Origin: Candidatus Binatia bacterium
GTDB lineage: Bacteria > Eisenbacteria > RBG-16-71-46 > SZUA-252
Reading direction: 5' to 3'
Assembly (NCBI GenBank): GCA_035631035.1
Contig: DASQJL010000060.1
Span: 95,525 to 159,524 of the forward strand
Length of the DNA stretch: 64,000 nucleotides
In this document: positions 8,737 to 16,337 of the stretch, one piece after another
Layout of the letters: every line of letters starts with the position of its first letter
How positions within the stretch are numbered: the first letter of the stretch is position 1
Notes under the pieces: model-generated
Seen by the model: only the letters and a program-made list of their open reading frames with translations
Told to the model about the DNA's origin: nothing
Databases searched by the model: none
Translations under genes and position numbers: made by a program

Positions 8737-8751
8737 GCAACAGATGTGCCA
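8737..8751 (-). promoter_or_regulatory. Sigma-54 promoter match upstream of topoisomerase IB
   Basis: The minus strand reads TGGCACATCTGTTGC (8751 to 8737). It agrees with TGGCACG-N4-TTGC at every position but one, with the exact 10-base GG to GC spacing. The start should fall near 8725, 21 nt before the ATG at 8704. This position rules against the longer open frame that begins at 8752. Confidence 0.7.
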
Positions 8752-8928
8752 TGGGCGCTAGGAAGGGCGCCCCAGCGGCTAAACGCGCGGACGGGCGGCC
8801 CTCTACTGTTGTTATTTGTAGAATTGCTCGCCCGTCGCCGCGACGCCGAGCCCGCGGCGCTCGCGCTCGAGCCGCATAAGCCGCGGCGCCGCAGCGCTCG
8901 TCATGGCGGATCCCGTGTGCCGCGCCAT

Positions 8929-8944
8929 TGGCACCGTTCTCGCT
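8929..8944 (+). promoter_or_regulatory. Sigma-54 promoter match in front of a gene-less structured segment
   Basis: TGGCACCGTTCTCGCT has the -24 TGGCAC intact and correct GG-N10-GC spacing; the -12 element is TCGC instead of TTGC. No protein gene lies downstream on this strand for 1.6 kb. A start near 8956 would place a 22-bp palindrome (8958-8979) at the very 5' end of the transcript. Confidence 0.5.
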
Positions 8945-8955
8945 CGGATGCGAGA

Positions 8956-9141
8956 ACGACCGCTGATCGATCAGCGGTCCCTGACCGGGCCCGTTGACAT
9001 AGAGAGATGCGCCAAGCGGCCGCTTGTTGGGCGGTGCAGGGTGCTCGTGGAATTCAGACGTGAGAATCGAAGATCACGAAAGTGAACTCTTCGCCTCACC
9101 GAGTTGAAATCCAAACGAGCACGTTGCCCGCCCGTTTTTTT
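8956..9141 (+). ncRNA. Candidate structured small RNA with intrinsic terminator
   Basis: Working by eye on the plus strand: a 22-bp perfect palindrome (8958-8979) at the 5' end, then the palindrome CAAGCGGCCGCTTG (9013-9026), then a long closing stem. GGGCGG (9029-9034) pairs with CCGCCC (9128-9133), GCAG (9036-9039) with TTGC (9124-9127), and GTGCTCGT (9041-9048) with ACGAGCAC (9115-9122). Seven T residues follow (9135-9141). Inside the loop a second arm forms: GTGAG (9060-9064) with CTCAC, GAAGA with TCTTC, and TCAC-GAAA-GTGA capped by a GNRA tetraloop. The T-run and the GAAA loop exist only on this strand. No convincing protein frame overlaps. The 5' end is inferred from the promoter match at 8929-8944. 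I do not recognise a known RNA family. Confidence 0.55.
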
Positions 9142-9205
9142 GCCTCGCTTTGCTCTCCGGCACGCGAAGCCTCCCCACCGCGAAGACTCCACCCGAGGAC
9201 CAACG

Positions 9206-9242
9206 AAAACCTCCGACCGCGGCGTCCGCGACCGGAGGTTTT
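9206..9242. terminator. Bidirectional intrinsic terminator
   Basis: AAAACCTCCG (9206-9215) and CGGAGGTTTT (9233-9242) are perfect inverted repeats, with CGCGG/CCGCG pairing inside. The A-run and T-run make it functional in both directions. On the minus strand it lies about 120 nt after the CsbD stop; on the plus strand it backs up the terminator of the candidate small RNA. Confidence 0.8.
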
Positions 9243-9363
9243 GAAGCGGGGGCCCTTCCATCTATGGGAATGGGTTGGGTGGGGAACCGCCCGATTCCCG
9301 TGGGAAGGCCAATTGGAGGAGGAGGGCCCCCCGCTTGGGCTTCTACGAGGATTTTATTGCGGC

Positions 9364-9576
9364 CTAGGGGCGCGACACCTCGAGCATGTCGGTCCACTCG
9401 CGGACCTGGCGCTCGGCTTCCTCGCGCGCAATGCCATAGTGCTCCTGCAGCTTCCCGACGAGCTTGTCCCGCCGTCCGCTGATGACGTCAACTTCGTCGT
9501 TGGTGAGGCGTCCCCACTGCTCACGGACGCGTCCCTTGAATTCCTTCCAGTTGCCTTCGACGGTGTCCCAGTTCAT
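9364..9576 (-). CDS. CsbD family stress protein
   Basis: This 70-residue protein is hydrophilic, highly charged and all helical. It has the CsbD-type N-terminus MNWDTVEGNWKEFKGRVREQ and the motif GRRDKLVGKLQEHYGIAREEAERQ. CsbD proteins are abundant stress-induced small proteins; no biochemical activity is established. It is transcribed alone: a sigma-54 promoter match lies about 170 bp upstream (9743-9758) and a bidirectional terminator downstream (9206-9242). Length and composition match the family well. Confidence 0.9.
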   Translation of the reverse strand: MNWDTVEGNWKEFKGRVREQWGRLTNDEVDVISGRRDKLVGKLQEHYGIAREEAERQVREWTDMLEVSRP

Positions 9577-9742
9577 CTCATCCCTCGCTGGAGCGTCGGA
9601 TCGCTCGAAAGGTGCTTGTCGTGAGCCGGCACGGAACGGCGTGCCTGCTCAGCTCAGCACCCGTGATCGCTGGAATGTCGCTTCAGGTATCTGGAGCCGG
9701 GTCGAGATTCCTTCGCTCCGTGAACTCGTCGGATGTTCACCT

Positions 9743-9758
9743 AGCAGCCTCCGTGCCG
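9743..9758 (-). promoter_or_regulatory. Sigma-54 promoter match upstream of CsbD gene
   Basis: The minus strand reads CGGCACGGAGGCTGCT (9758 to 9743), with GGCACG matching the -24 core and CTGC at -12, spaced GG-N10-GC. The expected leader is about 155 nt. Between promoter and gene lies an inverted repeat GGCACG-N6-CGTGCC (9628-9645) that could be an operator or a second element. Confidence 0.5.
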
Positions 9759-9786
9759 ATTCCAGATTGGGCGTAAGTTCTTGGAA

Positions 9787-9849
9787 ACAGCGGGGTGAGC
9801 GGCCCGAGGCCGCTCCGCTACCCATGTAAGTCCTGGAAAACCCCGCTGT
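9787..9849 (-). terminator. Nested hairpin after the GSP17M-like gene
   Basis: The outer stem ACAGCGGGG (9787-9795) with CCCCGCTGT (9841-9849) encloses an inner hairpin GAGCGGCC/GGCCGCTC around 9797-9815. It begins about 20 nt after the stop of the upstream minus-strand gene and is followed by a short T-tract (TTTCC). It is likely a terminator or a 3'-end processing structure. Confidence 0.45.
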
Positions 9850-9870
9850 ACCGTGTACAAATGGGGTCGC

Positions 9871-10365
9871 TCAGGCCCGGCCGACCTTCTCGGCGCCCGC
9901 GGCTTCCAAAATGTCACGCGCCACCTTCTGCCGATCGTCGTGGGCATAGACGCCCAGCAGGATGCCGCCCTTCTCGATCTCCTTGTCGTAGAACTTGGCC
10001 TCGTGCTCCGGAATCCCGAGTCCGATCAAGGCACCCGTCAGTCCGCCCGCCGCGGCGCCCGCTCCCAGCCCAGCCAGGGCGGCGACGACCGGTCCGGCGG
10101 CCACGAGGGCGAGTCCCGGAATGACCAGCGATCCGACCGCCGCGAGTCCCGCGGCCACCGCACCGATGACGCCGCCGACCGTGGCTCCGGTCGCCGTTCC
10201 CTCGGGTACCTTGGAACCCTTCTTCACGGCGAACTCACGGCCGCGCGTGGACTCCGACATCAGAAGGCTGACGTCCTCCGGCGCGAAGCCGGCGCGGGTC
10301 AGCTCATCCACGGCCATTTCGGCCGCGGCTCTGGAATTGAAGATGGCCGTCACGAGCTTCGACAT
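9871..10365 (-). CDS. GSP17M/YflT-like general stress protein with Gly-rich membrane segment
   Basis: It has 164 residues. The N-terminal domain (about 1-60) is a ferredoxin-like fold of the general-stress-protein 17M type (SKLVTAIFNSRAAAEMAVDELTRAGF, then EDVSLLMSES). A hydrophobic Gly/Ala-rich stretch (about 75-125) resembles a glycine-zipper membrane insertion, and a short C-terminal alpha/beta segment ends in a conserved VYAHDD. The ATG at 10365 has the site AGGAGGAAG 4 nt upstream; the frame stays open further but without a comparable site. It is divergent from the glycosyltransferase operon, and each side has its own sigma-54 promoter match. The molecular role is unknown. Confidence 0.8.
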   Translation of the reverse strand: MSKLVTAIFNSRAAAEMAVDELTRAGFAPEDVSLLMSESTRGREFAVKKGSKVPEGTATGATVGGVIGAVAAGLAAVGSLVIPGLALVAAGPVVAALAGLGAGAAAGGLTGALIGLGIPEHEAKFYDKEIEKGGILLGVYAHDDRQKVARDILEAAGAEKVGRA

Positions 10366-10454
10366 GACTTCCTCCTGTTTGAAGAAAAGGGCGCGTCGGT
10401 GACTTCGTTGCCCCGCGCTGCGTCCGCGGCTGCTCTGCTGCGGGGCGGCGGATC

Positions 10455-10469
10455 GCAGGGTTCGTGCCA
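10455..10469 (-). promoter_or_regulatory. Sigma-54 promoter match upstream of the GSP17M-like gene
   Basis: The minus strand reads TGGCACGAACCCTGC (10469 to 10455). The -24 element is perfect, the -12 is CTGC, and the spacing is exactly GG-N10-GC. The expected start near 10443 leaves a leader of about 78 nt before the ATG at 10365. Confidence 0.7.
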
Positions 10470-10529
10470 CGACGCTTCGCTGGACCGGAGGGATCGCCCT
10501 CGGCGGCGGGGGGCGTACCGGCTCTTAGC

Positions 10530-10545
10530 GGGCATGTGTTCTGCT
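10530..10545 (+). promoter_or_regulatory. Sigma-54 promoter match upstream of the glycosyltransferase operon
   Basis: GGGCATGTGTTCTGCT has the core GGCATG at -24 and CTGCT at -12 with GG-N10-GC spacing. It lies back to back with the minus-strand match at 10455-10469, leaving 60 bp between them for a shared activator site. The leader would be about 70 nt. Confidence 0.55.
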
Positions 10546-10625
10546 AAACATCGGTCTGCTGCGCCAGCGTGGGGCCATCACGTCACCCATTCCAAGCTCC
10601 TCCGAGCGCGGAGGTTCGTCACTCC

Positions 10626-11681
10626 ATGAAGATCGCCCAGGTCGCTCCGCTCCACGAGTCGGTGCCCCCGCGGCTCTACGGCGGAACGGAGCGTGTCGTC
10701 TCGTATCTGACCGAAGAGCTCGTTTCCCTGGGACACCAGGTCACCCTGTTCGCAAGCGGCGATTCCGTGACCGCCGCCGAGTTGATCCCCGGATCCGCGA
10801 CCGCGCTCCGGCTGAACGCCTCTGCCGGCGACCCGATCGCCGCGCACCTGCTGCTGCTCGAGAAGGTGTTTCAGCAGGCGCACCGCTTCGACGTGGTCCA
10901 TTTCCACTGCGACTACCTGCACTTCCCCCTATCGCGCCGGAGCCGCCTTCCGAACGTCACGACGCTGCACGGCCGCCTGGATCTTCCGGAACTGGCGCCG
11001 CTCTACCGCGAGTTCGCGAGCCTCCCGCTCGTCTCCATCTCGAACGCCCAGCGGGCGCCGCTCCCGTGGGCCGGGTGGCGCGCGACGGTCTATCATGGAC
11101 TGCCGGAGTCCGCGTGGACGCCGCGGCTCGGTCCGGGCGCCTACCTCGCGGTGCTGGGGCGCGTCTCCCCGGAGAAGGGGGTGGACGTCGCGATCGAGAT
11201 CGCGCGGCGCGCCGGCGTCCCGCTGCGCATCGCCGCGAAGGTGGACCGCTCCGACCGGGACTACTTCGACGCGGTGATCCGCCCGCTCCTGGACGAGCCG
11301 GGCGTGGAGTTCCTGGGTGAGATCGGCGAGGCGGACAAGGAGGCGTTCCTGGGCAATGCCATGGCCCTCCTCTTCCCCATCGACTGGCCCGAGCCGTTCG
11401 GTCTGGTCATGATCGAAGCGATGGCGTGCGGCACGCCGGTGATCGCCTACCCGCGGGGCTCGGTCCCCGAGGTGCTCGACGACGGAGCGACGGGATTCGT
11501 GGTGTCGGGCGTCGAGGAGGCCGTGGCGGCCGTGGAGCGGCTGGGCGCGATCGACCGCTCGCGCGTGCGGCGCGTCTTCGAGCGCCGCTTCTCGGCGCGC
11601 CGCATGGCGCGCGACTACCTCGACGTCTACGCCGGCATCGCGCAGCCGGAGCACCCGAGAGCGTATGCCGACCGAAGCTGA
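10626..11681 (+). CDS. Glycosyltransferase family 4
   Basis: It has 351 residues. The N-terminal GT-B half starts MKIAQVAPLHESVPPRLYGGTERVV, with the acceptor-side motif GGTERV. The C-terminal half has the donor-binding motif EPFGLVMIEAMACGTPVIA with the E-x7-E spacing of GT4 retaining enzymes. It probably transfers a sugar from a nucleotide sugar in the cytoplasm; donor and acceptor are unknown. The ATG at 10626 begins the conserved beta-strand, so I prefer it over upstream starts. It overlaps the next gene by 17 bp, and pairing with a debranching enzyme points to glycogen-like or trehalose-type carbohydrate handling. Confidence 0.88.
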   Translation: MKIAQVAPLHESVPPRLYGGTERVVSYLTEELVSLGHQVTLFASGDSVTAAELIPGSATALRLNASAGDPIAAHLLLLEKVFQQAHRFDVVHFHCDYLHFPLSRRSRLPNVTTLHGRLDLPELAPLYREFASLPLVSISNAQRAPLPWAGWRATVYHGLPESAWTPRLGPGAYLAVLGRVSPEKGVDVAIEIARRAGVPLRIAAKVDRSDRDYFDAVIRPLLDEPGVEFLGEIGEADKEAFLGNAMALLFPIDWPEPFGLVMIEAMACGTPVIAYPRGSVPEVLDDGATGFVVSGVEEAVAAVERLGAIDRSRVRRVFERRFSARRMARDYLDVYAGIAQPEHPRAYADRS

Positions 11682-13845
11682 CGACCTGATCCAGATCCAG
11701 GATCAGTTCTACATCCTGGCAAGCTCGACGCGGATCGACGATCGCACGCACGTCCTGAAGCATGGGGACTCGATGGCCGTGCTCGACCGCTTCGGCGACG
11801 TGGCGCCGGTGGGCTTCGGCGAGCTGGGCCTCTACCACGACGGCACCCGATTCCTCTCCCGGCTGGGGCTCACGATCGGCTGGCACCGGCCGCTCCTGCT
11901 CTCGTCGACGGTCACGCGGGACAATACGCGCGTCGTCGTGGACCTCACGAACCCCGATCTGCCGATCGGCGAGGGCGTGGTCATTCCGCGCGGCACCCTT
12001 CACGTGTCGCGGGAGATGCTCCTCTGGGACGGCGTCTGCTACGAGCGGATCCGCGTCACCAACCACGGCCTGGCCACGGTGACGGTGCCAATGGGACTCA
12101 CCTTCGACGCCGACTTCGCCGACATCTTCGAGGTCCGCGGCACCAAGCGCCTCCAGCGGGGACGGCGCCTGCCTCCCGAGAACGAGTCGGCCGGCGTTCT
12201 CCGCTTCGACTACGAAGGGCGGGACCACGTGCGGCGCACCACGCGGATCGTCTGCTCCACGCCGGCCGACACGGCTTCCGGAGGCGAGCTGCGCTTCGAC
12301 CTTTCCCTGGAGGAGCATGCGTTCTGGGAGCTCCTCACCACGTTCGCTTTCGAGACCGGGCGGGCGCGCCCGGAGCCGGTGCCCTACGACGAGGCGCTCC
12401 GGGGCCTGGCGCAGTCGATGGAGCAGGGCTGCCGCGGCGATTGCGGCATCCGCTCCTCCAACGCCTTCTTCAACGACTGGCTCCGCCGCTCCCTGGCCGA
12501 CATCCACATGATGACCACCGACACGCCGACCGGCCCCTACCCCTACGCCGGCGTCCCCTGGTTCAGCACCCCGTTCGGCCGTGACGGGATCATCACCGCG
12601 CTGGAGACGCTCTGGGTCAATCCCTGGATCGCCCGCGGCGTGCTCGCCTATCTCGCGGCCACGCAGGCGGACGCGGTGAACGACGAGCGCGATGCCCAGC
12701 CGGGAAAGATCCTGCACGAGGCGCGGGGCGGCGAGATGGCGGCCCTGGGCGAGGTGCCCTTCGGCCGCTACTACGGCAGCGTGGACGCCACGCCCCTGTT
12801 CGTGATGCTGGCCGGCGCCTATTACGAGCGGACGGGAGACCGTGAGCTGGCCGCGGCGCTCTGGCCTCACGTCGAGCGCGCGCTCGCGTGGATCGAGGGG
12901 GACGGAGATCCGGACCGGGACGGCTTCGTCGAGTACGCGCGCCAGTCGTCCACGGGGCTGGTGCAGCAGGGGTGGAAGGATTCCTTCGACTCGGTCTTCC
13001 ACGCGGACGGGTCGCTCGCCGATCCGCCCATCGCGCTCTGCGAGGTGCAGGGCTACGTGTTCGCGGCCTACCACGCGGCGGCCGCGCTGGCCGGCGTCCT
13101 CGGCGACGAGAACGAGTCGGCGCGGCTGGCCATGCGCGCCGAGGCGCTGCGTGCCCGCTTCGAAGAGGCGTTCTGGTGCGAGGAGATCGCATCCTACGCC
13201 CTGGCCCTCGACGGGGCCAAGAAGCCCTGCCGGGTGCGAACGTCGAATCCGGGCCACTGTCTCTACACCGGGATCGCCTCGAAGGAGCGCGCCGCGCGGA
13301 TGGCCGACACCCTGTTGAGCGAGGATTTTTTCACGGGATGGGGACTGCGCACCGTCTCGTCGCGCGAAGCGCGGTACAACCCGATGTCCTATCACGACGG
13401 ATCGGTCTGGCCGCACGACAACGCGATCGTGGCGGCCGGCCTCTCGCGGTACGGGTTCCGCCACGCCGCGTCCCGGCTGCTCGGGGGGCTCTTCGACGCG
13501 ACGCTCCACTTCGACCTGCACCGCACCCCGGAGCTCTTCTGCGGCTTCGCCCGCCGGTCGGGCGCGGGGCCCATTCTCTACCCCGTCGCCTGCGCCCCCC
13601 AATCGTGGGCTGCCGGCGCGCCCTTCCTCTTCCTGCAGGCCTGCCTCGGCCTCACCATCGACGCTCCGCGCCGGACCATCACGCTGCACCGCCCCGTCCT
13701 GCCCGAGAGCGTGGAGCAGATCTCCCTGGGAGAGCTCGCCGTCGGCGACGCCCAGGTCGAGCTCTCCTTCCAGTCCCACGAGCACGGCGTGGACGTGAAC
13801 GTCCTCCGCAAGCGGGGGGAAGTCGAGGTCATCGTCATCAAGTAG
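11665..13845 (+). CDS. Amylo-alpha-1,6-glucosidase / glycogen-debranching family protein
   Basis: This 726-residue protein has an N-terminal beta-rich domain of the GDE_N_bis type (about 10-230, with LYHDGTRFLSRL) and a C-terminal (alpha/alpha)6 barrel (about 290-690). Barrel motifs include PWFSTPFGRDGIITALET, TGLVQQGWKDSFDS and YHDGSVWPHDNAIVAAGL, which hold the acidic residues used by debranching enzymes. It should hydrolyse alpha-1,6 links in glycogen-like or other glucans. It is translationally coupled to the glycosyltransferase and runs tail to tail, 4 bp apart, with the sigma-54 activator gene. Members of this family are often named only by domain, so the exact substrate stays open. Confidence 0.85.
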   Translation: MPTEADDLIQIQDQFYILASSTRIDDRTHVLKHGDSMAVLDRFGDVAPVGFGELGLYHDGTRFLSRLGLTIGWHRPLLLSSTVTRDNTRVVVDLTNPDLPIGEGVVIPRGTLHVSREMLLWDGVCYERIRVTNHGLATVTVPMGLTFDADFADIFEVRGTKRLQRGRRLPPENESAGVLRFDYEGRDHVRRTTRIVCSTPADTASGGELRFDLSLEEHAFWELLTTFAFETGRARPEPVPYDEALRGLAQSMEQGCRGDCGIRSSNAFFNDWLRRSLADIHMMTTDTPTGPYPYAGVPWFSTPFGRDGIITALETLWVNPWIARGVLAYLAATQADAVNDERDAQPGKILHEARGGEMAALGEVPFGRYYGSVDATPLFVMLAGAYYERTGDRELAAALWPHVERALAWIEGDGDPDRDGFVEYARQSSTGLVQQGWKDSFDSVFHADGSLADPPIALCEVQGYVFAAYHAAAALAGVLGDENESARLAMRAEALRARFEEAFWCEEIASYALALDGAKKPCRVRTSNPGHCLYTGIASKERAARMADTLLSEDFFTGWGLRTVSSREARYNPMSYHDGSVWPHDNAIVAAGLSRYGFRHAASRLLGGLFDATLHFDLHRTPELFCGFARRSGAGPILYPVACAPQSWAAGAPFLFLQACLGLTIDAPRRTITLHRPVLPESVEQISLGELAVGDAQVELSFQSHEHGVDVNVLRKRGEVEVIVIK

Positions 13846-13849
13846 CCCG

Positions 13850-15205
13850 CTACTGCACCGCCGCCGCGTAGTTGTTCAGCCGGTTGTACATGGTCTTGAG
13901 GCTGATCCCCAGCACTTCCGCGGCCTTCCGCTTGTCCCCGCCGTACTGCTCCAGCGTGGCCAGGATGAAGTAGCGCTCGATGTCCGAGAGCGACATCCCC
14001 ACCTTGATCGCCTCGGGGGCGGCCCCGTCGCCGGCCGCGGTAGCGGCCGCGGCCGCGTTGACCGGCAGCGCGTCCATCTCGATCACCTCGTCCGACATGA
14101 TGTACTCGCGGCGGATCAGGTTCTTCAGCTCGCGCACGTTCCCCGGCCAGGCGTACGACGCCATGCGCCGCCGCGCGTTCGGACTGAAGCGCTTCGTGAA
14201 TCCCTCCTCGCGGTTGATCTGCGCCAGGAAGTGTTCGGCCAGGAGCTCGATGTCGCCGTTGCGCTCCTTGAGGGGCGGAAGCTGGATCGGAAAGACGTTC
14301 AGACGGTAGAGGAGATCCTCCCGGAACTTCCCCTCCCGCACCGCGGCCTCGGGCGACCGGTTGCTGGCCGCGATCACCCGGACGTCCACCTCGATCAGGC
14401 TGTCGCCGCCCACCCTCATGATCGTCCCGGTCTCGAGCACCCGGAGCAGCTTCACCTGCAGGTCGAGCGGCATCTCGGTGATCTCGTCGAGAAAGAGCGT
14501 CCCCCCCGAGGCGCGCTCGAAATAGCCGCGGTGCATCTGGGCGGCGCCCGTGAAGCTGCCGCGCTCGTGTCCGAACAGCTCGCTTTCCATCAGATTCGGG
14601 GGCACGGCGCCGCAGTTGAGCGGCAGAAACGGCTGCTTCTTGCGGCGGCCGACCTCGTGGATGGTGGCAGCCACTTCTTCCTTACCGGTGCCGCTGAGAC
14701 CCACGAGGAGCACGGTCGCGTCGGTCGGGGAGACGCGCACGATCAGGTCGTAGACCTTCTGCATCGCCGTGGAGTTCCCGATCAGCCGGCCGAACCGCCC
14801 CAGCTGGCGCAGCTCGTCGCGGAGGGTCCCGATCTCCTCCTTCAGCGCGAGCGTGCGCGAGACGTTCTGGAGAACCGTTTTCAGGCGCCGGAAATCGACC
14901 GGCTTGGTCAGGTAGTCGAGCACGCCGGTCCGAAGGGCGGCGACCGCGGAGTCCACGGTCGCGTTTCCCGTGATCAGGATCACTTCGGTGCGATGGGTGG
15001 GATCGAGCTCGGCGAACAGGTCGAGCCCGCTTCCGTCCGGCAGCATCAGGTCCACCAGAACGACGTCCGGAGGCGTCTGGCTCAGACGGCTCCGCGCGTC
15101 GGCCAGCGTTCCCGCCGTGACGGTGGCGAAACCTTCGCTCTCAACCAGCTCCGCGAGCGCGGAGAGACTGTTCGGTTCGTCATCGACGACCAGGGCAACA
15201 GGCAT
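13850..15205 (-). CDS. NtrC-family sigma-54-dependent response regulator
   Basis: This 451-residue protein has an N-terminal receiver (about 1-120; DDEPN, phospho-Asp in VVLVDLMLPDGS, KPVD). The AAA+ domain (about 145-370) has Walker A GLSGTGKEEVA, a sigma-54 contact loop ERGSFTGA (Ser replaces Ala in GAFTGA, a tolerated variant), Walker B GGTLFLDE and the arginine region. A C-terminal Fis-type helix-turn-helix closes it (YFILATLEQYGGDKRKAAEVLGIS). It binds upstream sites and drives open-complex formation by sigma-54 polymerase. The site TAGGAGA overlaps the stop of the kinase gene just upstream. Eight sigma-54 promoter matches with a gene nearby surround it, which suggests it is the activator of this island. 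Confidence 0.93.
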   Translation of the reverse strand: MPVALVVDDEPNSLSALAELVESEGFATVTAGTLADARSRLSQTPPDVVLVDLMLPDGSGLDLFAELDPTHRTEVILITGNATVDSAVAALRTGVLDYLTKPVDFRRLKTVLQNVSRTLALKEEIGTLRDELRQLGRFGRLIGNSTAMQKVYDLIVRVSPTDATVLLVGLSGTGKEEVAATIHEVGRRKKQPFLPLNCGAVPPNLMESELFGHERGSFTGAAQMHRGYFERASGGTLFLDEITEMPLDLQVKLLRVLETGTIMRVGGDSLIEVDVRVIAASNRSPEAAVREGKFREDLLYRLNVFPIQLPPLKERNGDIELLAEHFLAQINREEGFTKRFSPNARRRMASYAWPGNVRELKNLIRREYIMSDEVIEMDALPVNAAAAATAAGDGAAPEAIKVGMSLSDIERYFILATLEQYGGDKRKAAEVLGISLKTMYNRLNNYAAAVQ

Positions 15206-15219
15206 AAACGACGGATCTC

Positions 15220-15960
15220 CTATGAAATCAGGGGTACGAGGGGCACGGTAATGCCGAGCGTGGAGGAGCCGTCCGCTCCGGGTGCATCGTCGATCCTGGC
15301 GCCGAGCCCTTCCAGGATTTCGCGCGCGGCCGCCGCGCTCTCCGGCACGGCGGGCTCCCGCGTCAGGACTGCCGGCGGTACCGCCGCCAGCGTCAGCGTC
15401 GCCAGGCGGCGGTCCGCCTGCAGCGACAGCGTCAGATCGGCCCCCGGGGGGGCCGACTCCACGGCGTTCAAGATCAGCGCCGTGAGCGCGTGCGCCATCG
15501 CGTCGCGATCTCCCGCGACCGCCATCGGCACGTCGGCCAGGGTCGCCTTCAGCCGCAGCCTCCGGTGACGAGCGTAGGAATCGAACACGATCGCCAGCTC
15601 CTCGCAGAGCGCGCGCCAATCGAAGCGTGTGGTCGGATGAGCCGAGAGCTTCATCTGTCCGACCACCGCCGTCAGCATCCGGTCGAGCGGCGGAATCTCG
15701 TTGGCGACGAGCGCCGCGTAACGGCGGATGCGGGCCAGGCTCTCGCCATCCACCTCGTCCTTGCCGGCGGCGCGCTGGAGCAGCTCGAGATTCAGCGTCA
15801 TCGTATTCAGGAATCCATGCAGGTCGTGCGCCAGCACCGGGTACATGCGCCCCAGGTTCCGGAGGTGACGGGCGAGCAGTGCGTCCCGCTCCGGGGACCC
15901 CGCATCGGGCGTCGAAGTTTCGGCCCGGGGATCGGCGCTTTCCTGATCGTGAACGTGCAG
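15220..15960 (-). CDS. Soluble histidine kinase-like protein with degenerate ATPase domain; probable CTG start
   Basis: With a CTG start at 15960 this has 246 residues; the first ATG in frame is at 15846 (208 residues). A strong AAGGAGG lies 8 nt before the CTG, while the ATG has no good site and the frame has no ATG, GTG or TTG above it. A DHp-like helix carries AHDLHGFLNTM (His about 45), and an N-box-like DAMAHALTALILNAVESAPP follows. The DxGxG and GxGxG lids that hold ATP are not visible. There is no membrane segment or sensor domain. It is 14 bp from the sigma-54 activator gene, so it is most likely its partner, either as a phosphatase/scaffold or with an unusual ATP site. Confidence 0.7.
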   Translation of the reverse strand: MHVHDQESADPRAETSTPDAGSPERDALLARHLRNLGRMYPVLAHDLHGFLNTMTLNLELLQRAAGKDEVDGESLARIRRYAALVANEIPPLDRMLTAVVGQMKLSAHPTTRFDWRALCEELAIVFDSYARHRRLRLKATLADVPMAVAGDRDAMAHALTALILNAVESAPPGADLTLSLQADRRLATLTLAAVPPAVLTREPAVPESAAAAREILEGLGARIDDAPGADGSSTLGITVPLVPLIS

Positions 15961-16337
15961 GACTGGTTCCTCCTTCGGCGCGGCGTCCGTCCTCCCGGGT
16001 CAGGGTGGACGGATCGGTTCGGCGGGCCCGGTTGCGGGCGCACCCGGAGCCGTCCGCCGAACGCGGAGCTGCCCCTAAGTTTGGGGGTCCGCCGGGGCCG
16101 ATTCAAGCAAGGGTTTGATCCCCTTCCCCTGGTGGCCTTGTCCTTGCACGACCCCCTCGTATGCGGAACCGCGCCGAAGGGAAGTCGTATCGTGCGCGTG
16201 CCGCGTCGGGATTTCGCGAGCCGCCGGTCCGGGACACGGCAGGAGCCGCGCCGGACCGCTACGGTAATTGTAACAACGCCGCCGCGCTCGCGACAGTGAA
16301 TCCCGTACCGCCACGTACCACCCGATGGGAGGCAGCC
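15961..16337. other. Intergenic region between the regulator operon and the YtxH-DUF892 operon
   Basis: This 377-bp divergent region holds the sigma-54 promoter match at 16133-16148 and the ribosome site of the CTG-started kinase. I could not find a convincing promoter for the kinase-regulator operon or a clear repeated activator site. Open frames crossing it look like shadows. Confidence 0.5.
16133..16148 (+). promoter_or_regulatory. Sigma-54 promoter match upstream of the YtxH-DUF892 operon
   Basis: TGGCCTTGTCCTTGCA has a perfect TTGCA at -12, TGGC at -24 and exact GG-N10-GC spacing. The expected leader is long, about 178 nt, before the ATG at 16338. It lies in the intergenic region that also carries the start of the sigma-54 regulator operon on the other strand. 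Confidence 0.55.

Noticed and set aside
8994..8999. TTGACA as a sigma-70 -35 element inside the small RNA region
   Set aside because: No -10 hexamer at the proper distance; the following 16-20 bp are GC-rich palindrome.
9074..9397. Minus-strand frame of 107 codons over the candidate small RNA and the terminator
   Set aside because: It crosses the bidirectional terminator at 9206-9242, overlaps the csbD end and has no conserved feature.
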